NCBI GenBank assembly: GCA_947488175.1
Contig: CANKYO010000004.1
Coordinates: 186,001-250,000, forward strand
Direction of reading: 5' to 3'
DNA from: an uncultured Paracoccaceae bacterium
GTDB taxonomy: Bacteria > Pseudomonadota > Alphaproteobacteria > Rhodobacterales > Rhodobacteraceae
DNA length: 64,000 nucleotides
The position numbers and the translations under genes were made by a program. Positions 1 to 7,255 of the stretch are shown piece by piece (positions within the stretch are counted from its first letter, which is position 1; each line of letters starts with the position of its first letter). The notes under the pieces are model-generated. The model had not been told where the DNA came from and did no database searches. It was given only the letters and a program-made list of their open reading frames with translations.

Positions 1-944
1 CCCGCCGCGAAGAGGATCGCAGCATCACAGCGCTGGTCGATGATTATCAGCCGGTTCTGGATTCGATCCAGGATATCCACGAAGAAACACTGACTTACGT
101 GCGTACAGCCGTCGGCAAAACCGCCGCCCCGCTGCATTCCTACTTCGCTTTGGTCGCCGATGATCCATCGGTCCAGATCGTGTCCAACGCCCAACGCTGG
201 TACATTGAGGAACAGATGGTCGGCACCGCATATGAGGGCCTGCCGATCCTGTCCGCTGCTGCGCCCTTCAAGGCCGGTGGTCGCGGCGGGCCTGAGTATT
301 TCACCGATGTTCCCGTCGGCGATGTGGCGATCAAGAATGTCGCGGACCTTTATCTATATCCCAATACTGTACGGGCGGTTAAGGTCACGGGCGCGCAGGT
401 CAAGGATTGGCTCGAACGCAGCGCAGGCATGTTCAATCAGGTTGATGCGGGTGCGCAGGATGCGGTCCTGCTGAACCCGGATTTCCCCAGCTACAATTTC
501 GATGTGATGGACGGGGTGACCTACCAGATCGACCTGACCCAGCCGTCGAAATTCGACCGCGAGGGCGCGGTGATCAATCCCGATGCAAACCGGATCGTGA
601 ACCTGCAGTTCAATGGCGAACCCATTGATCCCGATCAGGAATTTATCATTGCCACCAACAACTACCGCGCCTCTGGCGGCGGCAGTTTCCCCGGCACAGG
701 CGACACGATAATCTTTGAAGGGCCCGACACGAACCGCGATGTGATCGTGCGCTACATCGTCGATCAGGGCACGATCGATCCCAAGGCCGATGCCAACTGG
801 TCATTCAAACCGATGCCGGGCACCACGCTGATGTTCGAGACCGGACCTGCGGGTGCCGCCTATGCCGATGATGTGGCGGGCATGAAAATCGCGCCCGCTG
901 GCACGTCTGACACAGGCTTTGCCCTGTTCCGGATCGAGATGTGA
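1..944 (+). CDS. cpdB: 2',3'-cyclic-nucleotide 2'-phosphodiesterase/3'-nucleotidase, C-terminal part (5' end outside window)
   Basis: The reading frame is open from base 3, so the window holds only the C-terminal part, about 313 residues. It matches the 5'-nucleotidase C-terminal (substrate-binding) domain of CpdB-type enzymes, which hydrolyse 2',3'-cyclic nucleotides and 3'-nucleotides in the periplasm to scavenge phosphate and nucleosides. Visible features are a domain-entry segment with [13 protein letters not shown], the [17 protein letters not shown] stretch, and the conserved NNYRASGGG loop followed by [13 protein letters not shown] near the end. The N-terminal metallophosphatase domain and the expected signal peptide lie upstream of the window. 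An internal GTG at 99 is not a plausible start because homology continues before it. A long stem-loop follows the stop. Confidence 0.85.
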   Translation, partial: RREEDRSITALVDDYQPVLDSIQDIHEETLTYVRTAVGKTAAPLHSYFALVADDPSVQIVSNAQRWYIEEQMVGTAYEGLPILSAAAPFKAGGRGGPEYFTDVPVGDVAIKNVADLYLYPNTVRAVKVTGAQVKDWLERSAGMFNQVDAGAQDAVLLNPDFPSYNFDVMDGVTYQIDLTQPSKFDREGAVINPDANRIVNLQFNGEPIDPDQEFIIATNNYRASGGGSFPGTGDTIIFEGPDTNRDVIVRYIVDQGTIDPKADANWSFKPMPGTTLMFETGPAGAAYADDVAGMKIAPAGTSDTGFALFRIEM

Positions 945-951
945 AGCAACG

Positions 952-993
952 CGCGGTGGGTGCTGCGCATGGACGCAACACCCGCCGCACCCC
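952..993 (+). terminator. stem-loop after cpdB, possible terminator
   Basis: Just after the cpdB stop the arms GCGGTGGGTGCTGCG and CGCAACACCCGCCGC pair with one mismatch and one G-T pair around a short loop. No clear T run follows, so it may stabilise the mRNA 3' end rather than terminate. Confidence 0.4.
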
Positions 994-1041
994 ATTCTTG
1001 CGAATCACCTGTTAACACAGGGGTTTTTGGCAAAATCACCT

Positions 1042-1085
1042 GTCGGCATCGCGTCGGCAAAACGTCGGACTTGCGTCGGACCCCA
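1042..1085 (+). repeat. four-unit 11-bp array headed by GTCGG (array 1)
   Basis: Four tandem 11-bp units each begin GTCGG: GTCGGCATCGC, GTCGGCAAAAC, GTCGGACTTGC and GTCGGACCCCA. The GTCGG cores fall at exactly 11-bp steps, so they lie on one face of the helix. The array sits in the 402-bp gap between cpdB and mtoX, reading toward mtoX and ending 261 bp before its start codon. A second array with nearly the same units is at 36653-36696. The rest of this gap holds a CCCCGG palindrome (1192-1210) and no gene that I can see. Confidence 0.75.
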
Positions 1086-1191
1086 ATCACCGAAACCCCG
1101 GGATTAACGCAGCGCCCGGTCGAATTCTGAACCGCCCGTTAAGGTTTCGCCACAACCCGCCCCGATCAAATGACTTGCCAAGTCACCCCTG

Positions 1192-1210
1192 CCCCGGACA
1201 GTATCCGGGG
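1192..1210. repeat. 19-bp CCCCGG...CCGGGG palindrome, copy 1
   Basis: The sequence is CCCCGGACAGTATCCGGGG. It belongs to a family of 19-bp palindromes with a CCCCGG/CCCGGG arm and variable centre, also found at 7215, 7760 and 7805. It lies in the mtoX leader region and could form a hairpin in the transcript. Confidence 0.55.
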
Positions 1211-1346
1211 ATTATCAGGCCGCCGGTCCGTGGTACATTTTGATGCGCCCAACTGTTTTTGATGTTGCCGTTGTTGATTGTGTCACACGTTGCGCGCCTG
1301 TTTTTCCGCCCGTCACGGGCGGCACTTACGCGAGGGGGGAAATCGC

Positions 1347-2747
1347 ATGAATTTGAGACCTGATCCAACATTCCATCCAACGGCCCGCATGGCCATGGAG
1401 GCCCCGGTTGAAACACTGGCCTTCACCCTGATGCTCAGCCCCGATGGTAGTCAGCCTGACGGTTTGGCCGTGGTGGATGTTGATCCAAGCTCCAAAACAT
1501 ATGGCCAGATCGTGCACAGCTTGTTCATGCCCAACAAGGGCGATGAATTTCACCATTTCGGCTGGAACGCCTGTTCATCGGCCCTGTCACCGCTGACCGG
1601 CCACGCCTTTCTGGAACGCCGCTATCTGATCATTCCCGGCATCCGGTCCAGCCGGATTTACGTGATTGATGTTAAAGAGCCGCTGAAGGCGAAGATTCAC
1701 AAGATCATCGAACCGGAAGAGTTGTTCGCCAAAACAGGCTATTCCCGCCCCCATACGATCCATTGCGGACCGGAAGGCATTTACGTCTCCACCCTTGGTG
1801 GCGGCGGCAAGGATGGCACCGACGGCCCGCCCGGCATCTTCATCATGGATTGCGAAACCTTCGAAATTCTGGGCCGGTACGAGATGGACCGTGGCATTCA
1901 GGACAAGCATTATGATTTCTGGTGGAACCTGCCCCGCGACTACATGGTCAGTTCCGAATGGGGCCTGCCGCCGCAATTCGAAAACGGGATCGTGGCAGAG
2001 GATCTACTGTCCAACAAATACGGTCATACGATCCATTTCTGGGACCTGCGCGCCCGAAAATGCGTGCAAAGCATCGATCTGGGCGAAAACCACCAGATGG
2101 CGCTGGAGATCCGGCCCGCCCACGACCCGGCCAAGCAATACGGGTTCTGCGGGGTTGTGGTGGATACCACCAACCTGCAAGGCGCGATCTTTACCTGGTG
2201 GCGCAAGGATGACGGCACGTTCGAGGCCAAGAAGACCATCACGATTGATCCCGTTCCTGCCGATGCGGATGATCTGCCCGAACTTTTGAAAGGCTTTGGC
2301 GCCTGCCCGCCGCTGGTTACCGATATCGACCTCAGCCTTGATGACAAATACCTCTACGTCGCCTGCTGGGGGCTGGGCGAGATGCATCAATACGATGTGT
2401 CCGACCCGATGAACCCCAAACTGGCGGGCAAGGTCGAAATCGGGGGCATCGTCAAGAAAACCAAGCACCCGAATGGCAAGGATTTCGGCTATGGCCCGCA
2501 AATGGTCGAGATCAGCCGCGATGGCAAACGGGTCTATTGGACCAATTCGCTTTATTCCACTTGGGATGATCAGTTCTATCCCGGTGATCGCGGGGCCGCG
2601 ATGGTCATGGCCGATGTGGGCGAAAACGGGGGGCTGACGCTCAACACCGATTTCTGGGTCGATTTCCCGGACGGGTATCGCAGCCACCAGATCAGGCTGG
2701 AAGGGGGTGACTGTTCCACCGACAGTTTCTGCTATCCCAACGTCTAG
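1347..2747 (+). CDS. mtoX: methanethiol oxidase / selenium-binding protein SBP56 family
   Basis: 466 residues, the usual SBP56 length. Family members with proven activity oxidise methanethiol to formaldehyde, H2S and H2O2 with copper. Seen here: the conserved Cys in NACSSALS (about residue 76), HTIHCGPEGIYVSTLGGGG (about residues 136-153), a GPPGIFIMDCE segment, HDPAKQYGFCGVVV, and a C-terminal region with FGYGPQMVEIS and HQIRLEGGDCS. The ATG at 1347 is chosen because a GAGGGGGGAA ribosome site precedes it; the frame runs back to 1278 without homology. No signal peptide is visible, unlike the periplasmic Hyphomicrobium enzyme, so a cytoplasmic location is likely. A membrane gene follows in the same frame. 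With dddP about 10 kb away, a role in DMSP-sulfur metabolism is the natural inference. Confidence 0.85.
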   Translation: MNLRPDPTFHPTARMAMEAPVETLAFTLMLSPDGSQPDGLAVVDVDPSSKTYGQIVHSLFMPNKGDEFHHFGWNACSSALSPLTGHAFLERRYLIIPGIRSSRIYVIDVKEPLKAKIHKIIEPEELFAKTGYSRPHTIHCGPEGIYVSTLGGGGKDGTDGPPGIFIMDCETFEILGRYEMDRGIQDKHYDFWWNLPRDYMVSSEWGLPPQFENGIVAEDLLSNKYGHTIHFWDLRARKCVQSIDLGENHQMALEIRPAHDPAKQYGFCGVVVDTTNLQGAIFTWWRKDDGTFEAKKTITIDPVPADADDLPELLKGFGACPPLVTDIDLSLDDKYLYVACWGLGEMHQYDVSDPMNPKLAGKVEIGGIVKKTKHPNGKDFGYGPQMVEISRDGKRVYWTNSLYSTWDDQFYPGDRGAAMVMADVGENGGLTLNTDFWVDFPDGYRSHQIRLEGGDCSTDSFCYPNV

Positions 2748-2750
2748 ACC

Positions 2751-3410
2751 TTGGAAGAGGCGCTATCGGTAACGGCCCTGTGGTGGGCCGTTATCGTTTC
2801 AGGCATTTATCACGGGGTAAATCCCGGCATGGGCTGGCCGCTGGCAGTCTCGGCGGCGCTGTTTGCGCAGAAACGCGCGGCCCTTTGGCCTGCCTTGGGC
2901 GCGCTGGCGCTGGGGCATTTTCTGGCGATGACCGCGATCCTGTTGCCGTTTTCGATGATGATCACCCTTGTAGCATGGGAACGCGAGATCAGGATCGGTG
3001 CGGGCCTGCTCGTCATCGCGCTGGGGCTTTATCTGCTGATCACCCGCCGCCATCCGCGGTTTCTGGCGCGGGTCAAGCCCACGCAACTGGTCCTGTGGTC
3101 GTTTCTGGCGGCGATTGCCCATGGGGCCGGACTGATGCTGGTCCCGATCTATCTGGGGCTGTGCGCCCCGTCGGACCTGGATGCCGGCCATCAGGCAGCA
3201 GGTGCGCTGATGGCCAGCAATATCGGCACCGCCTTTGCCGTGGCCACCGCCCATACGGCAGCCATGACGCTGGCGGGCGGCGCGTTGGCGGTGGGCATGT
3301 ATCTGTGGCTGGGCCTGAATTTCCTGCGGAAATCCTGGTTCAACCTCGATGTGGTCTGGGCGCTCAGCCTGATCCTTGTCGGCAGTATCGGGGTGTGGTC
3401 AGCGCTTTAG
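2751..3410 (+). CDS. polytopic membrane protein paired with mtoX
   Basis: 219 residues with about six hydrophobic segments and histidine-bearing membrane motifs (YHGVNPGMGW near the N-terminus, GHFLAM, AHGAGLML and TAHTAAM). The His-Gly/His patterns recall NicO/HupE-like metal or small-molecule transporters, but I cannot place it firmly. The start is taken as TTG at 2751, six bases after the mtoX stop region and in the same frame (mtoX TAG, one ACC codon, then TTG). No separate ribosome site is visible, so translation probably depends on coupling to mtoX. Copper delivery to, or product handling for, MtoX is a guess from context only. Confidence 0.65.
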   Translation: MEEALSVTALWWAVIVSGIYHGVNPGMGWPLAVSAALFAQKRAALWPALGALALGHFLAMTAILLPFSMMITLVAWEREIRIGAGLLVIALGLYLLITRRHPRFLARVKPTQLVLWSFLAAIAHGAGLMLVPIYLGLCAPSDLDAGHQAAGALMASNIGTAFAVATAHTAAMTLAGGALAVGMYLWLGLNFLRKSWFNLDVVWALSLILVGSIGVWSAL

Positions 3411-3883
3411 CGATCAAACGTTTCCATCTGCAACGTAGCATCACAATATTCGCCATCATAGGTGCCGACCCAGATGTCGATGCGCCCGTCGATCGGCCGG
3501 GTCAGAACGATCCGCGGGTCCAGATTGCCGTTGTCGTCATCATCGTAATACCAGTTGGTAGAGGCCGTGTTGATCAGCAGCGCGGCATCACATTCGCTGT
3601 CCAGACTGATGACCAGCTGATAGGGGCTCATCTTGGTCAGCTGAAAGGAAAAGTCAGGCGCGGATGGAAAATACCCCGCACCGGTATCTGTCCCCGGTCG
3701 GACATTCCGGCAATTCCAGATGTAATTGTCACCCCCGGCGATCACATCGAAACTGGCCGCAGCGTAAAGCTGCGGACCGGTCGCGCGATACGCCTCTGCC
3801 GGGGACAGATCGTAATCCGGGCAGGCGAATGCCCCGGTGGACAGCCCAAACAACGCCAGGGCGGCAAGGCAAGGGGTTTTCAT
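3407..3883 (-). CDS. secreted protein of unknown function
   Basis: 158 residues. The start is the ATG at 3883, preceded by AAAGGA. The first 21 residues (MKTPCLAALALFGLSTGAFAC) are a classic signal peptide ending just before Cys, so the mature protein is periplasmic or extracellular; the AFAC end could even be read as a weak lipobox. The mature part has a Cys pair pattern (one in the N-terminus, one in IWNCRN, one in SECDAAL, one in YCDATLQ), an acidic YYDDDDNGNLDP stretch that could bind calcium, and LTRPIDGRIDIWVGTY, which resembles a beta-sandwich of the pre-peptidase C-terminal type. The stop overlaps the end of the preceding rightward gene by 4 bases. Function unknown. Confidence 0.65.
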   Translation of the reverse strand: MKTPCLAALALFGLSTGAFACPDYDLSPAEAYRATGPQLYAAASFDVIAGGDNYIWNCRNVRPGTDTGAGYFPSAPDFSFQLTKMSPYQLVISLDSECDAALLINTASTNWYYDDDDNGNLDPRIVLTRPIDGRIDIWVGTYDGEYCDATLQMETFDR

Positions 3884-3970
3884 GACAAATCCTTTCACAC
3901 ACACAACAACCCCGACCCGCCTGTTCAGCCTGCCCGCAAAGAATGAAGATTTTGTGGCGGTACGCAGGCG

Positions 3971-4948
3971 CTATTGCGTGCTGCGCCCATCAAAGATCAC
4001 GGTACAGGCCGCCTCATCCCGGCGCAGCATCGTGTCCTGGGCCCATGGATGCTGTCCGGCGGTATAGTTGCGCGCCATCCGGTCCAGATAGGCGGATGAG
4101 ATATCTTTCATGGCCGCAAACGTGTCGTCCAGTGCTGCATCCATGGTGATACCCTGCGCGGCCGCATTGATGACGGCGTCACCATGAATGAAATAGCGCA
4201 CCTTGCTGTCGATGGTGGCAAAGTCTTCCTCGCTGAACCTGTCAGGTCCGTAAAATTCAATCTGGCTGCGGAAATAGGCGGCACACCGGCGCAAGAGATA
4301 GCTTTGGTCCATACCGCCCTTCATCATCATCTGGGTCAGATCGGTCAGGGTCTCTGTCGCCTCGGCCGCGACGATCACCACATCCAGCTTCACCTCCAGC
4401 GCGACCTGCTTTTCGGCCGGGCGGGTCCTGTCAAGAAAGACGAAGCCGACGTCATACTCCCCCACATCCGGCACACGCGCGCTGACGGTAAAGCGGTCGC
4501 TGAAATAATCATCCTGCAGCGGATCATCCAACCGCCTGACACCGCGGAATGTATGAGCGAGCGGGGCCTGATAGACGATATTACCCGCCTTGTCGCGGAT
4601 GTTGATGGAAAGCTCCATCTCTTGCGGGTTGTCAGGCTCGCCCGGATTGTGCTTGCCCACATTCGCCAGATAGATCACCGCGTCGATCTGTTCACCGACC
4701 CGGTAGGTATTGCTGTCGCGGGTGCCCCACCCGCCACGCACGTTGCGCGGACCTTCCTTGTCGACCAGATAAGCCTCGATCAAACGGACCGGGTCCATGG
4801 CATCCTGTGCTTCCTGCAGGGTCATACCGCTCTCCTCAACACTAGTGGTCTGATCGCCAATCTCAATCGTCTGGGCGTTGTTCTGACTGGCGAGCGTCAG
4901 GGCCAGGATCGTCACCGCTTTCAGGGTGATGGACCGTTTGCTGAACAT
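3971..4948 (-). CDS. secreted protein of unknown function behind a palindrome-flanked promoter
   Basis: 325 residues. A signal peptide is visible (basic MFSKR, then a hydrophobic run ending ASQNNAQ). The mature part has an N-terminal half with beta-rich segments (YRVGEQIDAVIYLANVG, MELSINIRDKAGNIV, DVGEYDVGFVFLDRTRP) that look like an Ig-like fold, and a helical C-terminal half (LLRRCAAYFRSQIEFYG, TIDSKVRYFIHGDAVINAAAQG). Start ATG at 4948, with AAAGGAG eight bases upstream. It lies directly upstream of the other secreted gene on the same strand (87 bp between them), so the two may be co-expressed. The promoter region carries two TGAAC-N3-GTTCA palindromes. I do not recognise a family. Confidence 0.65.
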   Translation of the reverse strand: MFSKRSITLKAVTILALTLASQNNAQTIEIGDQTTSVEESGMTLQEAQDAMDPVRLIEAYLVDKEGPRNVRGGWGTRDSNTYRVGEQIDAVIYLANVGKHNPGEPDNPQEMELSINIRDKAGNIVYQAPLAHTFRGVRRLDDPLQDDYFSDRFTVSARVPDVGEYDVGFVFLDRTRPAEKQVALEVKLDVVIVAAEATETLTDLTQMMMKGGMDQSYLLRRCAAYFRSQIEFYGPDRFSEEDFATIDSKVRYFIHGDAVINAAAQGITMDAALDDTFAAMKDISSAYLDRMARNYTAGQHPWAQDTMLRRDEAACTVIFDGRSTQ

Positions 4949-4993
4949 GGGGTTAGCTCCTTTATTGTGCGGTGGTATCTACTCTGATAATAT

Positions 4994-5006
4994 TGAACGA
5001 TGTTCA
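4994..5006. promoter_or_regulatory. operator-like palindrome TGAAC-GAT-GTTCA
   Basis: A perfect 5-bp inverted repeat with a 3-bp spacer, abutting the predicted -10 element and start point of the leftward secreted-protein gene. Half-sites of the TGAAC/GTTCA type are common for TetR-family regulators; no regulator gene is adjacent. Confidence 0.55.
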
Positions 5007-5035
5007 GATATTGCATAAAGCCATCCAACGGTCAA
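5007..5035 (-). promoter_or_regulatory. sigma-70-like promoter of the 325-residue secreted protein
   Basis: Reading leftward, TTGACC (5035-5030) is followed after 17 bases by AATATC (5012-5007). The palindromic sites at 4994-5006 and 5042-5054 sit immediately downstream of the -10 and just upstream of the -35, an arrangement expected for repression. Confidence 0.5.
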
Positions 5036-5041
5036 CAAAAA

Positions 5042-5054
5042 TGAACGGCGTTCA
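5042..5054. promoter_or_regulatory. operator-like palindrome TGAAC-GGC-GTTCA
   Basis: The second copy of the same inverted repeat, centred 48 bp from the first and just upstream of the predicted -35. Both half-sites are identical to those at 4994-5006 and only the 3-bp spacer differs. Confidence 0.55.
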
Positions 5055-5069
5055 ATCACGTACAGCAAA

Positions 5070-5104
5070 CACAAAAAAGGGGCACCCCACCGGGCGCCCC
5101 TTAT
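5070..5104 (-). terminator. rho-independent terminator of tig
   Basis: Read leftward, AAGGGGCGCCC and GGGGTGCCCCTT form a GC-rich hairpin followed by a T run, starting about 25 bases after the tig stop. Confidence 0.8.
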
Positions 5105-5127
5105 CGCAGCACTGATCAGACCTGCGT

Positions 5128-6459
5128 TTATTCTTCTTCCAGCTTTTCGACGGCCTTTTGCAGGTCGTCCTTGCTGACTTCTTTTTCCTTCACCGCGGCC
5201 TGTTCAAAGATGTGGTCCACGACCTTGTCCTCGAACAATGGCGCCTGCAATTGCTGGCGGAACTGGGCGTTCTGCTGCACGAATTCAAAGAACTGGCGTT
5301 CCTGACCGGGATATTGACGCGCCTGGTTCATGATGGCCTGGGTCATTTCCTGATCGGTGACTTTCACCTCGGCCTTCTGGCCGATATCGGCCAGAAGCAG
5401 ACCCAGTTTCACCCGGCGCTCGGCCAGTTTGGTGTGTTCCTTGGTCGGCTCGATCTCGGGGTGATCATGGCCTTCTACATCAGGGTTTTCCTCATGCCAC
5501 AGCTGGTGGGCGATCTGGCCTGCTTCGGCCTCAACCAGCGATGCGGGCAGGTCGAACTTGACCTTCTTGTCCAGCGCATCCAGCAGGGCACGCTTGGCCA
5601 CTGCGCGGGAGGCACCGGTATATTCGGCCTCTAGCCGTTCCGTGATTTGCGCTTTCAGAGCGTCGAGGTCTTCGGCACCGAATTTCTTGGCCAACTCGTC
5701 ATCAATCTTGGGCTTCTTGGGACCGCGCACCTCTTTGATTGTGCAGGTGAAAACCGCCTTCTTGCCGGCAAGGTTTTCGGCCTGATAATCGTCGGGGAAG
5801 GTGACCTCGACGTCTTTTTCGTCGCCAGCCTTGACCTTCAGCAACCCGTCTTCAAAGCCGGGGATGAAGGAGTTGGAGCCGAGAACCAGCGGATAATCCT
5901 CTGCCGCGCCGCCTTCGAATGGTTCGCCATCGACCTTGCCCACGAAATCCAGCACGACCTGATCGTCTTTCTTGGCCTGGGTTTTCTTGGCCTCATAGGT
6001 CACGGCCTGCGGGCTTTCGGCGAGGTTGTCGAGCGCCTCTTTCACCGAATCCTTGTCGGCCTTGACCACCAGACGTTCCAGCTTGATCTTGGAAAAATCG
6101 ACCTCTTCAATCTCGGGCAGCTTTTCGTAAGACACCTCTACATTGACGTCGTCGCCTTCTTTCCAGTCCTCGTTGGTCATCTTCATTTCGGGCTGGGCGG
6201 CGGGACGGTCACCGGTTTCTTCCAGATGCTTGGTCAGGGCGCCGTCGATGCTTTCCTGCATCGATTCGCCCATCAGGCGCTGGCCGAATTGCTTGCGCAG
6301 CAGCGCCATTGGCACCTTGCCCTTGCGAAACCCCTTCATTTCCACAGAGGGCTGCGCCTCTTTCAGCTTTTCCTCGACTTTGGCGTCAAGCTCAGCCGCG
6401 GTGACCGTGATCGCGTAACCGCGCTTGAGGCCTTCGTTCAGGGTCTCGGTGACCTGCAT
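5128..6459 (-). CDS. tig: trigger factor, ribosome-associated chaperone and peptidyl-prolyl isomerase
   Basis: 443 residues, the normal length. Trigger factor binds the ribosome exit tunnel through protein L23 and shields nascent chains. The N-terminal domain carries the ribosome-docking signature GFRKGKVPM (about residues 44-52). The middle FKBP-like PPIase domain has [14 protein letters not shown] and [18 protein letters not shown] (about residues 160-190). The C-terminal helical arms run to an acidic [18 protein letters not shown] tail. The start is the second of two adjacent ATGs (6462 or 6459), placed after GAAGGAT. The gene begins only about 24 bases after the 3' end of tRNA-Leu, with no terminator between them, so it is probably read from the tRNA promoter. 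Confidence 0.95.
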   Translation of the reverse strand: MQVTETLNEGLKRGYAITVTAAELDAKVEEKLKEAQPSVEMKGFRKGKVPMALLRKQFGQRLMGESMQESIDGALTKHLEETGDRPAAQPEMKMTNEDWKEGDDVNVEVSYEKLPEIEEVDFSKIKLERLVVKADKDSVKEALDNLAESPQAVTYEAKKTQAKKDDQVVLDFVGKVDGEPFEGGAAEDYPLVLGSNSFIPGFEDGLLKVKAGDEKDVEVTFPDDYQAENLAGKKAVFTCTIKEVRGPKKPKIDDELAKKFGAEDLDALKAQITERLEAEYTGASRAVAKRALLDALDKKVKFDLPASLVEAEAGQIAHQLWHEENPDVEGHDHPEIEPTKEHTKLAERRVKLGLLLADIGQKAEVKVTDQEMTQAIMNQARQYPGQERQFFEFVQQNAQFRQQLQAPLFEDKVVDHIFEQAAVKEKEVSKDDLQKAVEKLEEE

Positions 6460-6483
6460 CATATATCCTTCTTCATTCAACTA

Positions 6484-6568
6484 TGGTGCGGGTGGAGGGA
6501 CTTGAACCCCCACGCCTTGCGGCGCCAGAACCTAAATCTGGTGCGTCTACCAATTTCGCCACACCCGC
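6484..6568 (-). tRNA. tRNA-Leu, anticodon TAG (reads CUA/CUG-type codons)
   Basis: An 85-base gene including an encoded CCA end. The acceptor stem GCGGGTG pairs with CACCCGC. The D-arm holds GGCGAAATTGGTAGACGC, the anticodon stem CCAGA/TCTGG encloses loop TTTAGGT, there is a long class II variable arm (GCGCCGCAAGGCGT), and the T-arm is GGGGGTTCAAGTCCCTC. The type II variable arm and the TAG anticodon make leucine clear. Confidence 0.95.
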
Positions 6569-6737
6569 ATGATCTAAAAGGGGCAGGCCTGCGCCTGCCC
6601 CATGTTTGCGCGCTGTCTAGCAAAGGTCCGCGACGGATGCGAGAGGAAAAATCACCATGAAAAAAGCAGTTCCTTAACGTTTTCTCGCCATGTTTGGGCG
6701 CGCATATGGCGGCACGACCACTGCCCAGGATATCACG

Positions 6738-7205
6738 ATGCGTTCGACGCCCCAAAATCACAGCGATCCGTTTCAGCCCGTTCTGTCATCCGATATCGGG
6801 ATCTGTGCCGGTACGCTGATCATGACGCTGGATGGCGAGTTGCCGGTGGAACATCTGACGCCCGGTGACCGGGTGGTCACCCGCGATGGTGGCGTTTGTG
6901 TGCTGAAGAATGTCACCGCCCGCCGCGCCAAGGTGCGTCCGTTGGTGATCAAGGGCGGATCGCTGGGTCATACCCGCCCCGGTCTTGATATGGTCGTGAC
7001 CCCCGCCACCCGTATCCACATCCGCGACTGGCGCGCGCCGGTTCTGTTCGGTGCCGAAAGCGCCGATGTAGAAGCAAGTCGCCTTGCCGATGGTGAATTC
7101 GTCGCCCAGCAGAAATGGCAGGTCATGCAGATCTTTGATCTGGAATTTGCCAATGATCACATCATCTATGCCAACGGGGTCGAGATAGTGGTGCAGGCGG
7201 CCTGA
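6738..7205 (+). CDS. stand-alone Hint (Hedgehog/intein) domain protein
   Basis: 155 residues. It matches the Hint_2 type of Hedgehog/intein autoprocessing domain common in Roseobacter-group proteins: ICAGTLIMTLDGE with the nucleophile Cys near residue 23, HLTPGDRVVTRDGG, VTPATRIHIRDW, and a C-terminal HIIYANGVEI. In other proteins such domains follow calcium-binding or secreted repeats; here the domain stands alone, with only a short N-terminal leader and no signal peptide. Self-processing is a family property, not shown here. The ATG at 6738 (AGGAT upstream) is preferred over 6690, which has no ribosome site. Confidence 0.75.
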   Translation: MRSTPQNHSDPFQPVLSSDIGICAGTLIMTLDGELPVEHLTPGDRVVTRDGGVCVLKNVTARRAKVRPLVIKGGSLGHTRPGLDMVVTPATRIHIRDWRAPVLFGAESADVEASRLADGEFVAQQKWQVMQIFDLEFANDHIIYANGVEIVVQAA

Positions 7206-7214
7206 CGGCAGAGG

Positions 7215-7233
7215 CCCCGGATCAGGTCCGGGG
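7215..7233. repeat. 19-bp CCCCGG...CCGGGG palindrome, copy 2 (convergent-gene spacer)
   Basis: CCCCGGATCAGGTCCGGGG lies between the Hint gene and the convergent nnrD stop. It can fold as a hairpin in either direction and may act as a terminator, although no T run follows it. Confidence 0.55.
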
Positions 7234-7255
7234 CGGTTATGCTGCAAGCAACCAC

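Noticed and set aside
6477..6761. 94-codon leftward frame across tRNA-Leu
   Set aside because: It covers the tRNA gene and has no protein-like features; the tRNA explains the sequence.
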